From: Sipunculus nudus
Taxonomy: Eukaryota; Annelida; Sipuncula; Golfingiida; Sipunculidae
Length of the DNA: 64,000 nucleotides
Reading direction: 5' to 3'
NCBI GenBank assembly: GCA_026874595.1
Contig: CM049309.1
Location: 54,410,079-54,474,078 of the forward strand
The notes under the pieces are model-generated. The model did not search any database. It saw only the letters and a program-made list of their open reading frames with translations, and was not told the origin of the DNA. Shown here piece after piece: positions 1-11,600 of this stretch (position 1 is the first letter of the stretch; the number at the start of each line of letters is the position of its first letter). The translations under genes and the position numbers were made by a program.

Positions 1-1370
1 AGGTCCATTTTGAGTACATCTGGTGCATGTTTTGTAACACCAGGTGGCACTGTAGTGCATCTTGCATTTTTCCTAGCAATTAGTGGTAAAAGGTACACCT
101 TCATCAAATGTTAGAGTAACACATCTGTTTCATTAAGTTAGTATCCCAAACAATTCAGCAGGGTCCATTTGCAAGCCTTGTGGTATATAGTAAATGAGCC
201 ATTGGACAAAAATTTTGCAGTTAAATGTCAGATTTAGTTTTATATGTTAAGAATCAACAAAATTTATTGTCAGATTTGAGCAGAGTGATATGATCAAAGA
301 TAGAGACAAGCTGACAGAGTGATTCACAGTGTCACAAGTTTATAAAATTTCAGTAGCAATCATACTCATTGTAATTGTCCTTTGTTTATTGTTTTGCACA
401 AAGATTAGGTGTTTACATTCCCCATACACTTAAGTGACCAAAATTAATCATATAACTCAGGTGTACACCTGTGCATGCCTTCATTTTCTTTGATGGAGAA
501 ATTTGATAATGATTAGAGCATGTGATAATTCCTTCACTCATAGAGCACTGTCAGATATTTACCACTTGATGTATCCTGATAGACAATGATGTTTAATGCA
601 TAAAGATACATGGCATATTCATTATTAAGCATGAATGTATACCACACAGTGATGTTACCCCAATACACAATTACCCTGTACTGTATATAACGCACTCTAG
701 AAAGGAAAAAAAGGGCGCCATCTGTCACAGTCCAGGTCCAGAAGCCGGGTAAGACTTGGTTGTTGTTTGTGTCACTGTATGGCACCCACTGTCAAGGACT
801 ACAGTTCTTATGTTACCATCCCCACAAGCATGATCCCCTTAGTGTCCACCATATGTATTTTGTCTGGTCAAAGGTTAAACTATCTGAAATATGACGTTAT
901 GTCCTTCACTGCATGTTCATGTTTATTCTTTTACTTAGTATAATATGTGATATGGTGTAATAATTAACTATATATTGATACTAACAATTAATGTAGACTA
1001 TAACTCTATGACCCAAAAAGTTGCTAACTACAGAACTAACAAAAATTGTGAAAACATTGACTTGACAAAATCAGCTAATGATTTCAGAAGATTGATAAAT
1101 ATTTGAAATCTTTAATTACAGACATTTGCCTTTCACATTCATGACATCATTGTCAACACTTCAGTCTGCATTAATCAGTAAAACAAGTAATCTAAACATG
1201 ATTTCATCATTTTAATTTTAAGATTACTATTTGAAGACAATCATTATATAAATTCCACACACAACAGGTCCCAGAATAATTTTTCCTTTGCAGCATTTTC
1301 AAGAAATTTCCCAGAATTTGTAACTCTTCTGTTTTGAATGTTAGGTATATGGTTAACCTGTTATTGTGCT

Positions 1371-1408
1371 CTCTCTCTCTCTCACTCACTCACTCTCTCT
1401 CTCTCTCT
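1371..1408. repeat. CT/CTCA microsatellite
   Basis: A near-uninterrupted run of CT dinucleotides with a few CTCA units. Confidence 0.9.
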
Positions 1409-1989
1409 GTATAGGGCTGTTGATTTGGTCATAGATTGTGTTGTTTGTCCTGTATAAAGACTATGTTATTTTTGTGTTGATATACTTAAAACTTCCATAA
1501 CCAACACCCTGTAATTGAGCATGTAATCTAACTTGGCCTAAATAAACGAGAAGGGATTTCTATTTTAAGGAATACATTCTATGTCCCAACTTCTGAGATA
1601 GTGGGACGGGGTTGCAGGAGAAGCCTCATTATAACAATAAGTTAAATTTGGCATATTTATTACAGAATGTCTCTGTTTTAATGCCACTCAGTGAATTTAA
1701 AAAAGCTGGAATGGGACTTTTACTGTACTGCAAACACACATGAATGTCCCCAATCACCATACAGTGTTATAAAATGTTCATTATTCTCCAATATTTCAGG
1801 GCCTTATCTTCATACACAGAGGGTATTGGAGTTTTCCATAAAACATTAATGGGAGCTTGTATTTGAAACAGAAATACTCAGTTTTTTGCTGTTCCTTCTG
1901 CAGTTGTTATTTTTTGAGTTCTGCTTTATTCTGGTACATGTATCTTTCAGTATTGGAATGAAGTTCTAATATAAGTCTGTCTGCCTCTC

Positions 1990-2026
<37 letters not shown>
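1990..2026. repeat. (GT)n microsatellite
   Basis: A perfect TG/GT dinucleotide tract running into TATG units and then TATA/CACA sequence. Confidence 0.95.
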
Positions 2027-2035
<9 letters not shown>

Positions 2036-4685
2036 ACACATATATATACACACATTTATTCATATGTATAAATAAAATTATGCTGTAAGAAGTAAGCAGA
2101 GGTATTTAATATTTCAGATTCTCATATTGTGACATTGAAAATGAATATTTACCGGTAATTACCTAAGTGTCAGCAAAGAAAGTCTCTCTTTTCTTTTTCT
2201 TTTAAGAATTATTTTAAACCGTAGCTGGAAATATAAAATATTTTCAGCAAAATATGCATCATGCATTTCTTTATGTTAAAAATCATGAAAAACATGAAGT
2301 ACTTAGGCAGTTTTAATTTATTTTTTGTTGAATCATGATATGATTGCAAAACCCATATTTCCTGATTAATTATAACACTTGCAGTTCCAGCTATAAGGAA
2401 GCAAAATCCTAATAAGTGATGACAGGTGTGGATTTTATACTCTGCATGTAGTTTAATGTTTATGACTGAAAGTGAATGTGATCCAGGTATTTCCAATCAG
2501 ACACTTCTTACCTGTCAGAAGGGATCTAGTTGTAACCACTACATTCATTTTGAAGTCCCTTACTTCTCCAAAAGCGTAATCCTTTGCACTTGGGTTTCCC
2601 AGCAGTCCTCAAGCAGGCAGTTCAGACTTCAAAATTGCATAGCTTATAAATCCAGGTTAAAAAGGTATAGCATTTAATCACCACCTGATACCCTTACAGC
2701 CTTGTGTATGCACACAAGTTTTGTCTTTCGGTGCTGTATATGTATTGTATCCCCTGACAATGTTTGTATTGTATTTGACAGTGTTTGCTCAAACAATACC
2801 CAGCCGGGTACTTAAATCCACAAGTACTTGGCACATGTTTATAGTCTTGCCAGTCAACGTTTTACTTCTTAATACCAGCTTGATCTTGAAAGAGTTCAGG
2901 TAAATTCTGTTATCTGTATATATGTATATATACCTGTGTGTATGAGGTAAAATCAATCTGTGGGAGGTAATGCTCATTAGAAGCTCAGTGAAAAGTCCAA
3001 GCGAAGGATTTTTTCCTCTCACCTGGTATGTGTAAATAAATGACAACTTGCTGATGTGCCCTTTGACCTCTTATGTCTGTGGTACAATGGATATATCCTT
3101 CTTGCATTGGTAACTTAGCTATATGAAATCATTTATATTTTGTCCCATGCCATGTTTACTTAGCTGAGCAGGAATGACACACTCATTTGAGTGAAGGGTA
3201 GCGCCAAGTGTTTATTTTTATCCAATTATCCAGACTGATGTACATAGATAATAGGGTGTGCATACCAACCAAACCATGCGTGTACCTGTTAATTACTGCT
3301 CAGGTACAAGGTCTGTTACTTAGGAAATGTGTACAGATCTTGTGTACATGATACCTAGACACATGTGAAGATGAAAGTAAGTGTATTACACCTAATACTT
3401 CTCATTGTACCAGTTGTCCCTTTAATTATAGGTTTAGATTACTTAGATCCTCTTATTTGCTTTCTGCAGTATGTTTGATATCATATTAGTGTACCATTTA
3501 TACTGTACTGACTTTTTTAATTTAGTCATTTGTGAAATTTTAAGATGAACATGAAAAGACTGATAGCTATGTTTGCTTACCAAGAGGAAGAAGTAATCTT
3601 CATTGCCATGTTGTGCCTGGTTTTGTTGAGCCAGGTTTTTAATTTGTAAAATATTTAACTATCCATTTAGTGTTAATTTATTGTTAACACATACATAAGA
3701 TATGTAATTTGTTTTAATTATTGAAATATTTAACATACTTAAAACAGTTAATTCCCATAACAACTTCATAAGTTTAAAATTACTATACATAATCATTTTA
3801 TGGAATTTTCTGGAAATCATTGTGTGATGAACAGCTAAAATAATATTGCAAATGAACAGCTTAAATGATATGAAATGATAATCCTATTGACTGAGGTCAA
3901 ACTTGATAATAAAGAAACTGTCAGGGGTAATATTTCTGACCATACTTTTAGAGGCTCTTACAAATACTGTATCTGTATTGGTGTATGGTTTTGTTTTTAA
4001 TTTATCCTGAAGCCAACAAAGTTTTCTATGTCCACCCACACAGAAAAATCTGTTATTTCATATTTTCCATGAATACCTGTCATGAAATGTCATGAAGGTG
4101 TATGGCACAAATCTCATGGAGTTTCAGCAATATTTTATATATCATTTGTTTAATTTTTCCCATACCGAAGACCACAAGTATCATTTTCCAAGTGATACAT
4201 TTTACAGCTGTGTATAAGAAATGTATTTCAGCTTACCTGGTAACATTTAAGTATTTTAATTTTAAAGTTCTCCTGGTCTGTGTATTATCTTGTATTACAA
4301 AAAAGATACATTTAACTGTCATGACTGCTTATCTAGACTGCTTTTAGATCTTGTCAATTTTTGTATATTTTGTTGAGAAATTAATAAAGCATGACTGCTA
4401 ATGTCTGTCTCCACATTATAAATTCAAGTATTTAAAAATGTTTAGCTCTCAGCTGACTTTCAGTCCCACGCACTGTGTTTATTTTGACACCTGTGATTGC
4501 ATCCATCAACTGTTTGTAACATTCGTTTAGAGGATTAAGCAAACAGGTTTCAGGGCATTTCAGCATTTTTGAGGTGCAAATTTATTTTAAAGAGAAGAAG
4601 CTATTTTTCGTGTCAATTCAACATGCTTTATAGGCGACTGGGCACCTTTAAGGTAGCCAGCCATACGAGGTTGTGAAATTTGTTG

Positions 4686-4820
4686 GTGATAGTGGTGGAG
4701 GGGAAAGGTGGTGGAGGGGAAAGGTGATAGAAAGTGGTTTCCCCATAGAAAGTGGTGGTGGGGAAAGGTGATAGAAAGTGGTGGAGGGGAAAGATGATAG
4801 AAAGTGGTGGTGGGGAAAGC
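4686..4820. repeat. Purine-rich minisatellite
   Basis: Repeats of a unit of about 20-30 bases built from GAAAGTGGTGG and GGGGAAAGGTGATA variants, all G/A/T on this strand. About six imperfect units. Confidence 0.85.
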
Positions 4821-4974
4821 ATCTTAATTATTTGTTTCAGTCAAACCATACCATGCAAGAAGTAACCTGATAAATCTCCTTAGCTGTTTCATCTGGTCTT
4901 GTCTGCTGGAGTGTTTCTTGGCAGGAGCGTACAATAGCTGCTTGATTTATACTGTGTCTGTCACCACAAAATAA

Positions 4975-5093
4975 GAGATGTGGACCCGGACCAGACCATC
5001 CCTGGTGGTCAGGTTCAGCATGAGAATGTTCCAGTCCTGGTCCAATCCAGCTATGTGGCTGGGTGGACTGGTCCAAGCAGTCTGGTCCGTTTG
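4975..5093. mobile_element. Small hairpin MITE, copy 1
   Basis: The left part (GATGTGGACCCGGACCAGACC) and right part (GGTGGACTGGTCCAAGCAGT region) are imperfect inverted repeats made of GGTCC/GGACC blocks. It resembles the element at 5944-6061. No clear target duplication. Confidence 0.4.
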
Positions 5094-5189
5094 TTTAATA
5101 CATGTAACAGCTGGAAAAACCAGGATGTTAAGAAATAACATCCATAAGTAATTAAGTACTAGTTGCATCAATAAATTACCTGCATATAA

Positions 5190-5527
5190 GGCCAAAAAAA
5201 ATAAAAGGTATGGTTCTCATGCACCGCCCGCATCAATTTTAAATCCCCGCATCAAAAATTTTTATTTTGATTTTTAATAGAAACTTACCAATTATGAGCT
5301 GCAGCCGCTCGGACATTTCTTTCAAGGAGATAAAATCATACAATTTCCTTTGTTATGTAGTGCTTTTACTTGTTAAGCAAAATAAATCTGTTATTATCAT
5401 GCTTTTTCCTTATCATTTGACATTTTTATCGAAACATACCAAAAAAATAAATATAAAAAACCCGCCCGCCCACATTGATTTCTGAAAAAAAACTGCCTGA
5501 GAACCATACCTTTTTTTAATTTTGGCC
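5190..5527. mobile_element. PIF/Harbinger-like MITE with TAA target duplication
   Basis: A 338-base element whose ends form inverted repeats of about 33 bases: both ends start GGCCAAAA and share AAAGGTATGGTTCTCA, with four or five mismatches. TAA lies on both sides (5187-5189 and 5528-5530). Sub-terminal CCGCCCGC blocks occur near both ends. Known: a 3-base TWA duplication is the hallmark of PIF/Harbinger elements. It has no transposase, so it is non-autonomous. Confidence 0.8.
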
Positions 5528-5530
5528 TAA

Positions 5531-5943
5531 TAAAATGTAAATAATGAATTAAATACTGTCATTGTCAAATTAGTTTTATAAATAAAGAACTATTGAATGC
5601 ATTAAAGACCCAATACATTTTCGTGCATATATTCTCTCCACTTTACTCACAGGTATTCCATGTCACTCCTGATCAATACCTATTCACACTTAAATAGTTT
5701 TAACATTTTATGTGGCTCCCTCATTTTAAGAATTTTTATGGGTGATAGGAAAGCCCAAGCTGTCAGGTGGAAAAATGTTTTTTTAGTGTTTTTAACGTGG
5801 TTAATGAGCCTTTTTTGACAAACTAAATTCAGACACAAACACATTGTCCATATTAAGGGTTAGATTATTAGTTATCTGATTGTCAGTTGTACCAAATAAA
5901 ACAAATTCACCTATATTTAGCACCAAAAAAAACTAATTAAGAA
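5531..5943. other. AT-rich DNA, nothing recognised
   Basis: Unique-looking AT-rich sequence between two MITEs. No exon or repeat seen. Confidence 0.5.
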
Positions 5944-6061
5944 GGGGTGGTCTGGACCAGTTAGGACTGGTCAAATGCAAGGATGATCATTTAATGTAAG
6001 CTGTTTCATCCAGCCCAAAATTGTGGATGGACAAGTCCAAGTGGTCCAGTCCACACCTCTA
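5944..6061. mobile_element. Small hairpin MITE, copy 2
   Basis: About 118 bases with imperfect terminal inverted repeats of about 24 bases (GGGGTGGTCTGGACCAGTTA against the reverse complement of the right end, AGGTGTGGACTGGACCACTT). It shares GGTCC/GGACC blocks with 4975-5093. The GGGGTGG-type end recalls hAT MITEs but no 8-base duplication is clear. Confidence 0.5.
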
Positions 6062-6327
6062 CATAAAATTATAACTACACTGTAGCTCTAAAATAAGGAA
6101 TAAGCCTTCATTAACCTTTTGTCCTTTTATACTAAAACACATGCATGTGTGCATACCAGTATATGTATTAGCACATGATAATTGTTAACAACCAAATACA
6201 TTATTTAGGTCAGGCTTATGTGGTATTTACCGTTAGTTATTGCATGTAATGTTAAATGAATGAAATTAAAGCTTTTAAATTCATTGACAGCTCACATTGG
6301 TAAGCAGCTGCAAATCAAAGTTTCTGT

Positions 6328-6376
6328 TTATTATAATTATTATAATTATTATTATTATTTTTATTATTATTATAGT
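6328..6376. repeat. ATT-rich microsatellite
   Basis: Tandem ATTATT/TATAATT units. Confidence 0.85.
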
Positions 6377-6783
6377 GGCATATATAATTGTTGCATTAAT
6401 CTTTTGCTCATAATTATGATAAATATGATATAATATTTCTGCATCACAAGTTTCTTGCTGGAGAGTAAAAGTTCCTGCAAAAATGTGAAAATGAATCCAC
6501 TGCTCTGCTATAATAATAACTTTTCTTTAATTATAGATGCATGGTTCACTCATCTCATGGGGCCATATCAGTATGTTAGTGTCAAAATCAAGTGCTGAGT
6601 CCATGCTGCCATAGTGGTTATTAGCTGTTATTTAATAATGCTGAATATGCATTTTAGCCGTCACTTCAAAGATTGGTATTCATGTCTTATATGTAGAATG
6701 TATGTGATTTCTGACTTCTCCTGATGACATGTTAATACAAATTTCTGTCAAGAAAGTTTCTCATATCATTCACTATTAATCAC

Positions 6784-7060
6784 TGTGATGGGGATATGAC
6801 CTTGTTTATCTACAAGCTGTGCATGTTTTCATGTTGACAAACAGAAAAAGCATTTAACTGAAAGTGGTTTATTCCACATGTGTTTAAGCTTAAAGGTCAC
6901 TTATTATTGGGTGGGAGAATAAACAAAGCAAAGTGTACTTTGTTATTAGCTGCAATAGTCTGGACTGTCTATTTGCCACAAGATGTCCTTGTGTTTCCAT
7001 AACAACCATTGGCTGCAGGCCCCCCACATTTATGAACACATGGATTTAATAAAACATATC
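6784..7060. repeat. Dispersed repeat family R9, copy 1
   Basis: Shares ordered blocks with 13680-13940 and 23255-23580: a GATGGNNATATGACC-type start, TTGTTTATCTACAAGCTGT, TGTTGACAAACAGAAA, GTGGTTTATTCCACATGTG and an end near TTATGAACA. Class unknown, diverged, non-coding. Confidence 0.65.
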
Positions 7061-8140
7061 CTGTGTAATGTGAGATTTGCACAGTTTAGCTTATTTTTAT
7101 GAAACGGCAAAGGGGTGATGTTAATTTAATAGCCATCACATATCGGAAAATGCGGGCCCCTTTAAAGCAGATTCAGGGTCTAGTAAACTGTAATTTCTAA
7201 TTGTGTCGTGGAATTATGTCACTTTGCTTTTTGTGCCTATTCATATCTTTTCTAGAAGCCCTTGAATTGTCTGTTAAAGGTGTCAGTTAATTTTTCCCGT
7301 TTTCAGTTGAACCTCATGAAAAAATTGATAATCAGGATGTTAACCATAATTGTCAGGATGTTTGTTTTATTGACAGATTAAATTGTCACACACACAGTGT
7401 ATCCTCCCCTTTACTATACATATTTGATTTGACAATGCTGCTGGCAGCTTCTATCCAGAAATGCAATGGACTGCCTGTGCTTTCATATTGAAAGCTTATG
7501 CACTGAATTCAGGACAAAAAAAAATCTATAAGAAATGCTGGAGGGAATATTTCATGCACTGGCTGTTATCATACCTATGACACTATCTTTTATACTTGTT
7601 GTTTGCTGCTTTTAAGCACAGTAAACAGTCACAGGATTATCAACATCCATTGTTTTAATTAACCAGGACTTTGCCGCTGCTGGATATCGGCAGCCCTTAT
7701 CCCTCACTATAATTAACTATCTGAATGAGGGCACGGTCAACAGCAGAGCATTTCTCCGGGTTCTACTTGCAAGACACAGATCTATTGGCCAACAAACTCT
7801 CTCTGCAGATGGATTCCTACCGTCAGATTGTCATAAATTTGAGCCATTTCCTTTCGTATTCCTCAATTATTGCTCTTATCAAACCCTGACTCTGCAAAAA
7901 TATCAAAACCACTCATGGGGCTACTATTATGTATACACACAAAATCCTGGATGTCACAAGTTAAATGCTGCTTAAGTGACAGAAATTCCTTTTCCATTGC
8001 AATTTAGAGAAGACTTCTCAGGGAGCCTGGTATTATGCATATCTAATGATAAGGCTATCTCTGATCGAATTAAAGCAGTCTTAAAAGAGCAGTGTTATCT
8101 GTTTTATAGCCAACATAGAATTGATTTCAAATAATTCAAA
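7060..8140. other. Complex non-coding DNA, possible regulatory element
   Basis: Compared with the flanks this stretch is less AT-monotonous, lacks the window's repeats and simple tracts, and holds dense TAAT, GATAA and CAATTA-type words (for example around 7660-7740 and 8030-8110). It lies directly upstream of the first exon seen. Reading it as a conserved enhancer is inference. Confidence 0.3.
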
Positions 8141-8536
8141 TTCACGTTAAGTTTGGGGACCAGTGAGTGGGGTACCTCTAATGCATAATCTGGACAAGGT
8201 TTCACTTGTTACCTTAAAGGGTCTCAGTATTTCACAGATTTCTGTTGATTTTCTTTTATCTTTTTGCAGTGCATATAATTTGCATAAAATAGGCTTGTCA
8301 AATATTGTAACAATAAGCATGCAGACATCATTAAAAAAAGCCAAGCCTGAACTTGTCCTATTCAGTGCTGTATTTCAAGAATTGTATGGACTATATTTGA
8401 TACTAATATTAACTATCTTGGTGCTGTATATAGCTTTGGATGACTCCCCACACCTTGTGTTGTTCATTTTGACCCAGTTTGATAAAGGCAGACATATTTG
8501 ACTGATATTAAGAGTGTGTGGTGTTTTCATCTGCAG

Positions 8537-8611
8537 GAGAATCGACCAGGACAGCAAAAGCCTGCTGCCAGCAAACCAGGGAACAAACCAGGGCTGAAGT
8601 CGCAGCAGAAG
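8537..8611 (+). CDS. Exon 1 of visible gene (basic Lys/Gly/Gln-rich)
   Basis: The acceptor CTGCAG precedes 8537 and the donor GTAATT follows 8611. It has 25 codons, phase 0 at both ends, translating to a Pro/Lys/Gly/Gln-rich segment (starts ENRPGQQKP, ends KSQQK). No in-frame ATG lies in it, so it is internal and at least one upstream exon is missing from the model. Confidence 0.75.
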
Positions 8612-11600
8612 GTAATTAAGTCTTAAAGAACAGCAAACTGTTCATATACCGTATAAGCTCCACCTAAAGCTGTGGCTTAAGTTAGAAAACTAGTGCTGTA
8701 TTACTTTCAAATTTTCACTGAACTGACAGTGCGGCTTTAAATGGATGATTCTCTTGAAGTCATCATCGTTGTTATGGATATAGATGTAACACAGTGGATA
8801 TGGCATTATTAATGTTTTCTTTAAAAAATGTTTAATTTATGTGCTCTATAAGATATTTTAATTTGTAAAAATCAAAAGTTTACAATTAATTTTTTTTGTC
8901 CCAGAGAGATACAAGTTTTTATTATATAGTTATCATGCCATGACTAATAATTGAGTACAGGCAAAATTAAGTTAATCGAAAGATTTAATGTCACAACTGT
9001 TATTAGTAAATTAATCTGTGTTTGCAAATTTATTGATATTCATTTGCTTACTTTTTATAAACACAAACAGAAACCAGTAGTAATAATCTTATCAAACTGT
9101 ACTTTACAGGGCAAAAACACCAAGCAGAAAGGTAAATATATCTTACCTGTCAGCTTGGTTGACCTTTACATGTTGTACCTAAAATTAATAGCTTCAAGCA
9201 AGGGAATGTCTTTGCCAGGTGTTATTATTATTAGTATTTATCATAAAACATTAAATGCACTGATAACCCTTATTTTATTATTTAGCACCATATTTATTTA
9301 TGATATGCCTTATTGACAAAAGCTTCTTGATTTTATCATGCAGTGAATTTTATATATAAGAACATTTTTTGTTAGAAAATGTGAAATTTTAAGTGTCTGT
9401 ACTTTTTATTTTTTTTCACTGTTAATCTACCATTAAATAGTTCTTTGTTCTATGGAATGTGCATGTTTCTTACACTGATTTTATAAAAAAATGTATCTTT
9501 TTGAGAAAATTAAATTTTTTAATTCTTTGTACTTTTTAGCTCAGCTGACTATAAGTCATCTGAGCTATAGTCGTGGTCCACTGTCCGTCGTCCGTCCGTC
9601 TGTCCGTCCGTCTGTAGATGTGGCACGTTTTGAAACCGTAAGACCTAGGAATCCAAAATTTAGCATAATGTTAGATGTCCCCAAGATCTCCTACCAAACC
9701 GAAAACTGGGTCTTTGCGACTTCGTTCCTTTGAGAAATTAAAGAAAAACCTCAATTTTTTATTAAAATCCTATTTTCACACTTCAGGACTGCCTAATATC
9801 AAAACCACTCATCTGTCTTTCCTCATATTTACCATAAATATTCCTCCATATAGTTCCTATGTACATGCCAGAAATTAAGTCTGTAAAGTATAAATTCTTT
9901 CAGTTATGGGCCCAAACATAATGGACTTTGTAAAAAATCAGGAAAAATAATAACTCACTTAAAATGAAAAATTTTGAAACTAGAGTCTATTTTCTCAAGT
10001 ATATTACTATGTTTAATTAAGATTCAATTGTTTAACCAAAATTAGATCTGAATTTTGTAAATATTTTAAGTTATTAGCATAAAAAAAAAATCAGTACCTT
10101 AAATTTTGCCCAACTTTGACCATGGCACGTTTTTTTCCTGTAAGCACCAATGATTTAATTTTCACAGCATGTAAACATAAATATTTAGTTTGTCTAAATC
10201 TGAAATTTGAAAATAAAAGCTTGAAAATTAAGTTAGTTATTGATTTTTTTTTTTCTGTAGTCACTTGCTTTGATTACAGATGCAGGGTCCCACTCCAGGT
10301 CACTGGAAGTCAGCTATGCCAGGGTTTCTGATTTGTTACAGTCACTGGGGGAGATCCCCTGCTGTGACAGGTGTACAGTTATTCTCATATCACCACCCGA
10401 ATCCCCCCCCCCCCCCCCCCCCCCCCGCAAACCCAACCCACCAAGTGTTATGCAGTAATTGTTATTGTTTTCACTGTATCTCCTTAATTGTAATGCTGTT
10501 TCCACTCCGAATGCTGTTTCCACTCCGATATGCAAAAACTTTCCTTGAAAAAATAATTCAAGGTGTAATCCAGAAGATGCAATGTTGTGTAATGTAGCAT
10601 TTTTAAAGAAATCAGTTTTCTTTTAAATGATTTTAACAAATATAAATGAACCCATCAGTATGCTTAAATTATTATAAAATATGAAGCACTTTATGGATAA
10701 ATAAAGACACAATTAAAAATTGTGAAATCTAAATCAAGTATTATTTTTAGATATTTATTGTTTTGCAGATTTAAAAGATATATTTTTGTGGTAAAAAATA
10801 AATAAACATTTGTATGCATGATGTGGTGTTATCAGACAAGATTGAGATTTATGATGATGCAATTGAGAATTATGAATCAACTTTTATATTCAGATATATA
10901 TGTTAAATTGGAAATGTATAGAAATATAAACTTAAATTAGAAAATAATTGATGTGATAAAAAAATCAGGATTTAATACAAACATTTGTTCATTATTTTCC
11001 TGCCTCAGCAGAATTTGAGATCAGGCTTTGTTTGCCCTGTTTTATGTTGTTAATTAGCTATATTTCAGCTGTATACATTTCATAAAAAAAATACATATAT
11101 AATTAAAAATATATATTATGCAAAAAAATAGATTCAATTGAACAAATGTGTAAACTACTGAAAGGTCAACAGTTAATCGAAAAACCAACTAATGATCATG
11201 GTAATAGTACAGATCATTTGTTCACAAACTGCTCACATGCTTTAGTTTCAACATTAGGAAACACATGGTCAGGTCACAAAATATTTTTTGCAACAATTTC
11301 TTGTTCATCAATACAAACTAATCATATAAACCAACCATGGCCTTTATTACCTCTTCTTCTTACACTTTATCTCCATTAGATATTATTTTAGATTTTTACC
11401 TTCAAGGTTAATGTCAGCTGAGCACAGTGACCCATAGGACCCTTGTTATTTTTTACATTCTCAGTCTATACCATTAAATAGTCCTGAAAGATAGGGAATT
11501 ACTGAACATTTTTAACATTTTAATCATTTTAAAGAGATATAAGTAACAGTTTAATGTTGATAGGGGAGTGTTTTAGAGAGAATTGGTGATTATATATATA

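Larger units (their letters stand above)
1..4640. other. AT-rich DNA without a supported exon
   Basis: Open frames are short and lack coding character or matching splice sites. It could be a long 5' intron of the gene, intergenic DNA, or the 3' UTR of an upstream gene; an AATAAA occurs near 4383. I see only simple repeats here (CT-rich near 1371-1408, GT near 1990-2026). Confidence 0.5.

Noticed and set aside
2426-2677. 83-codon plus-strand frame upstream of the gene
   Set aside because: No consistent splice sites to exon 1, composition not like the gene, and no recognisable domain.
10270-10597. Overlapping frames with a poly-Pro or poly-Gly run
   Set aside because: The run is the C homopolymer at 10403-10426; no donor gives a phase-compatible exon.
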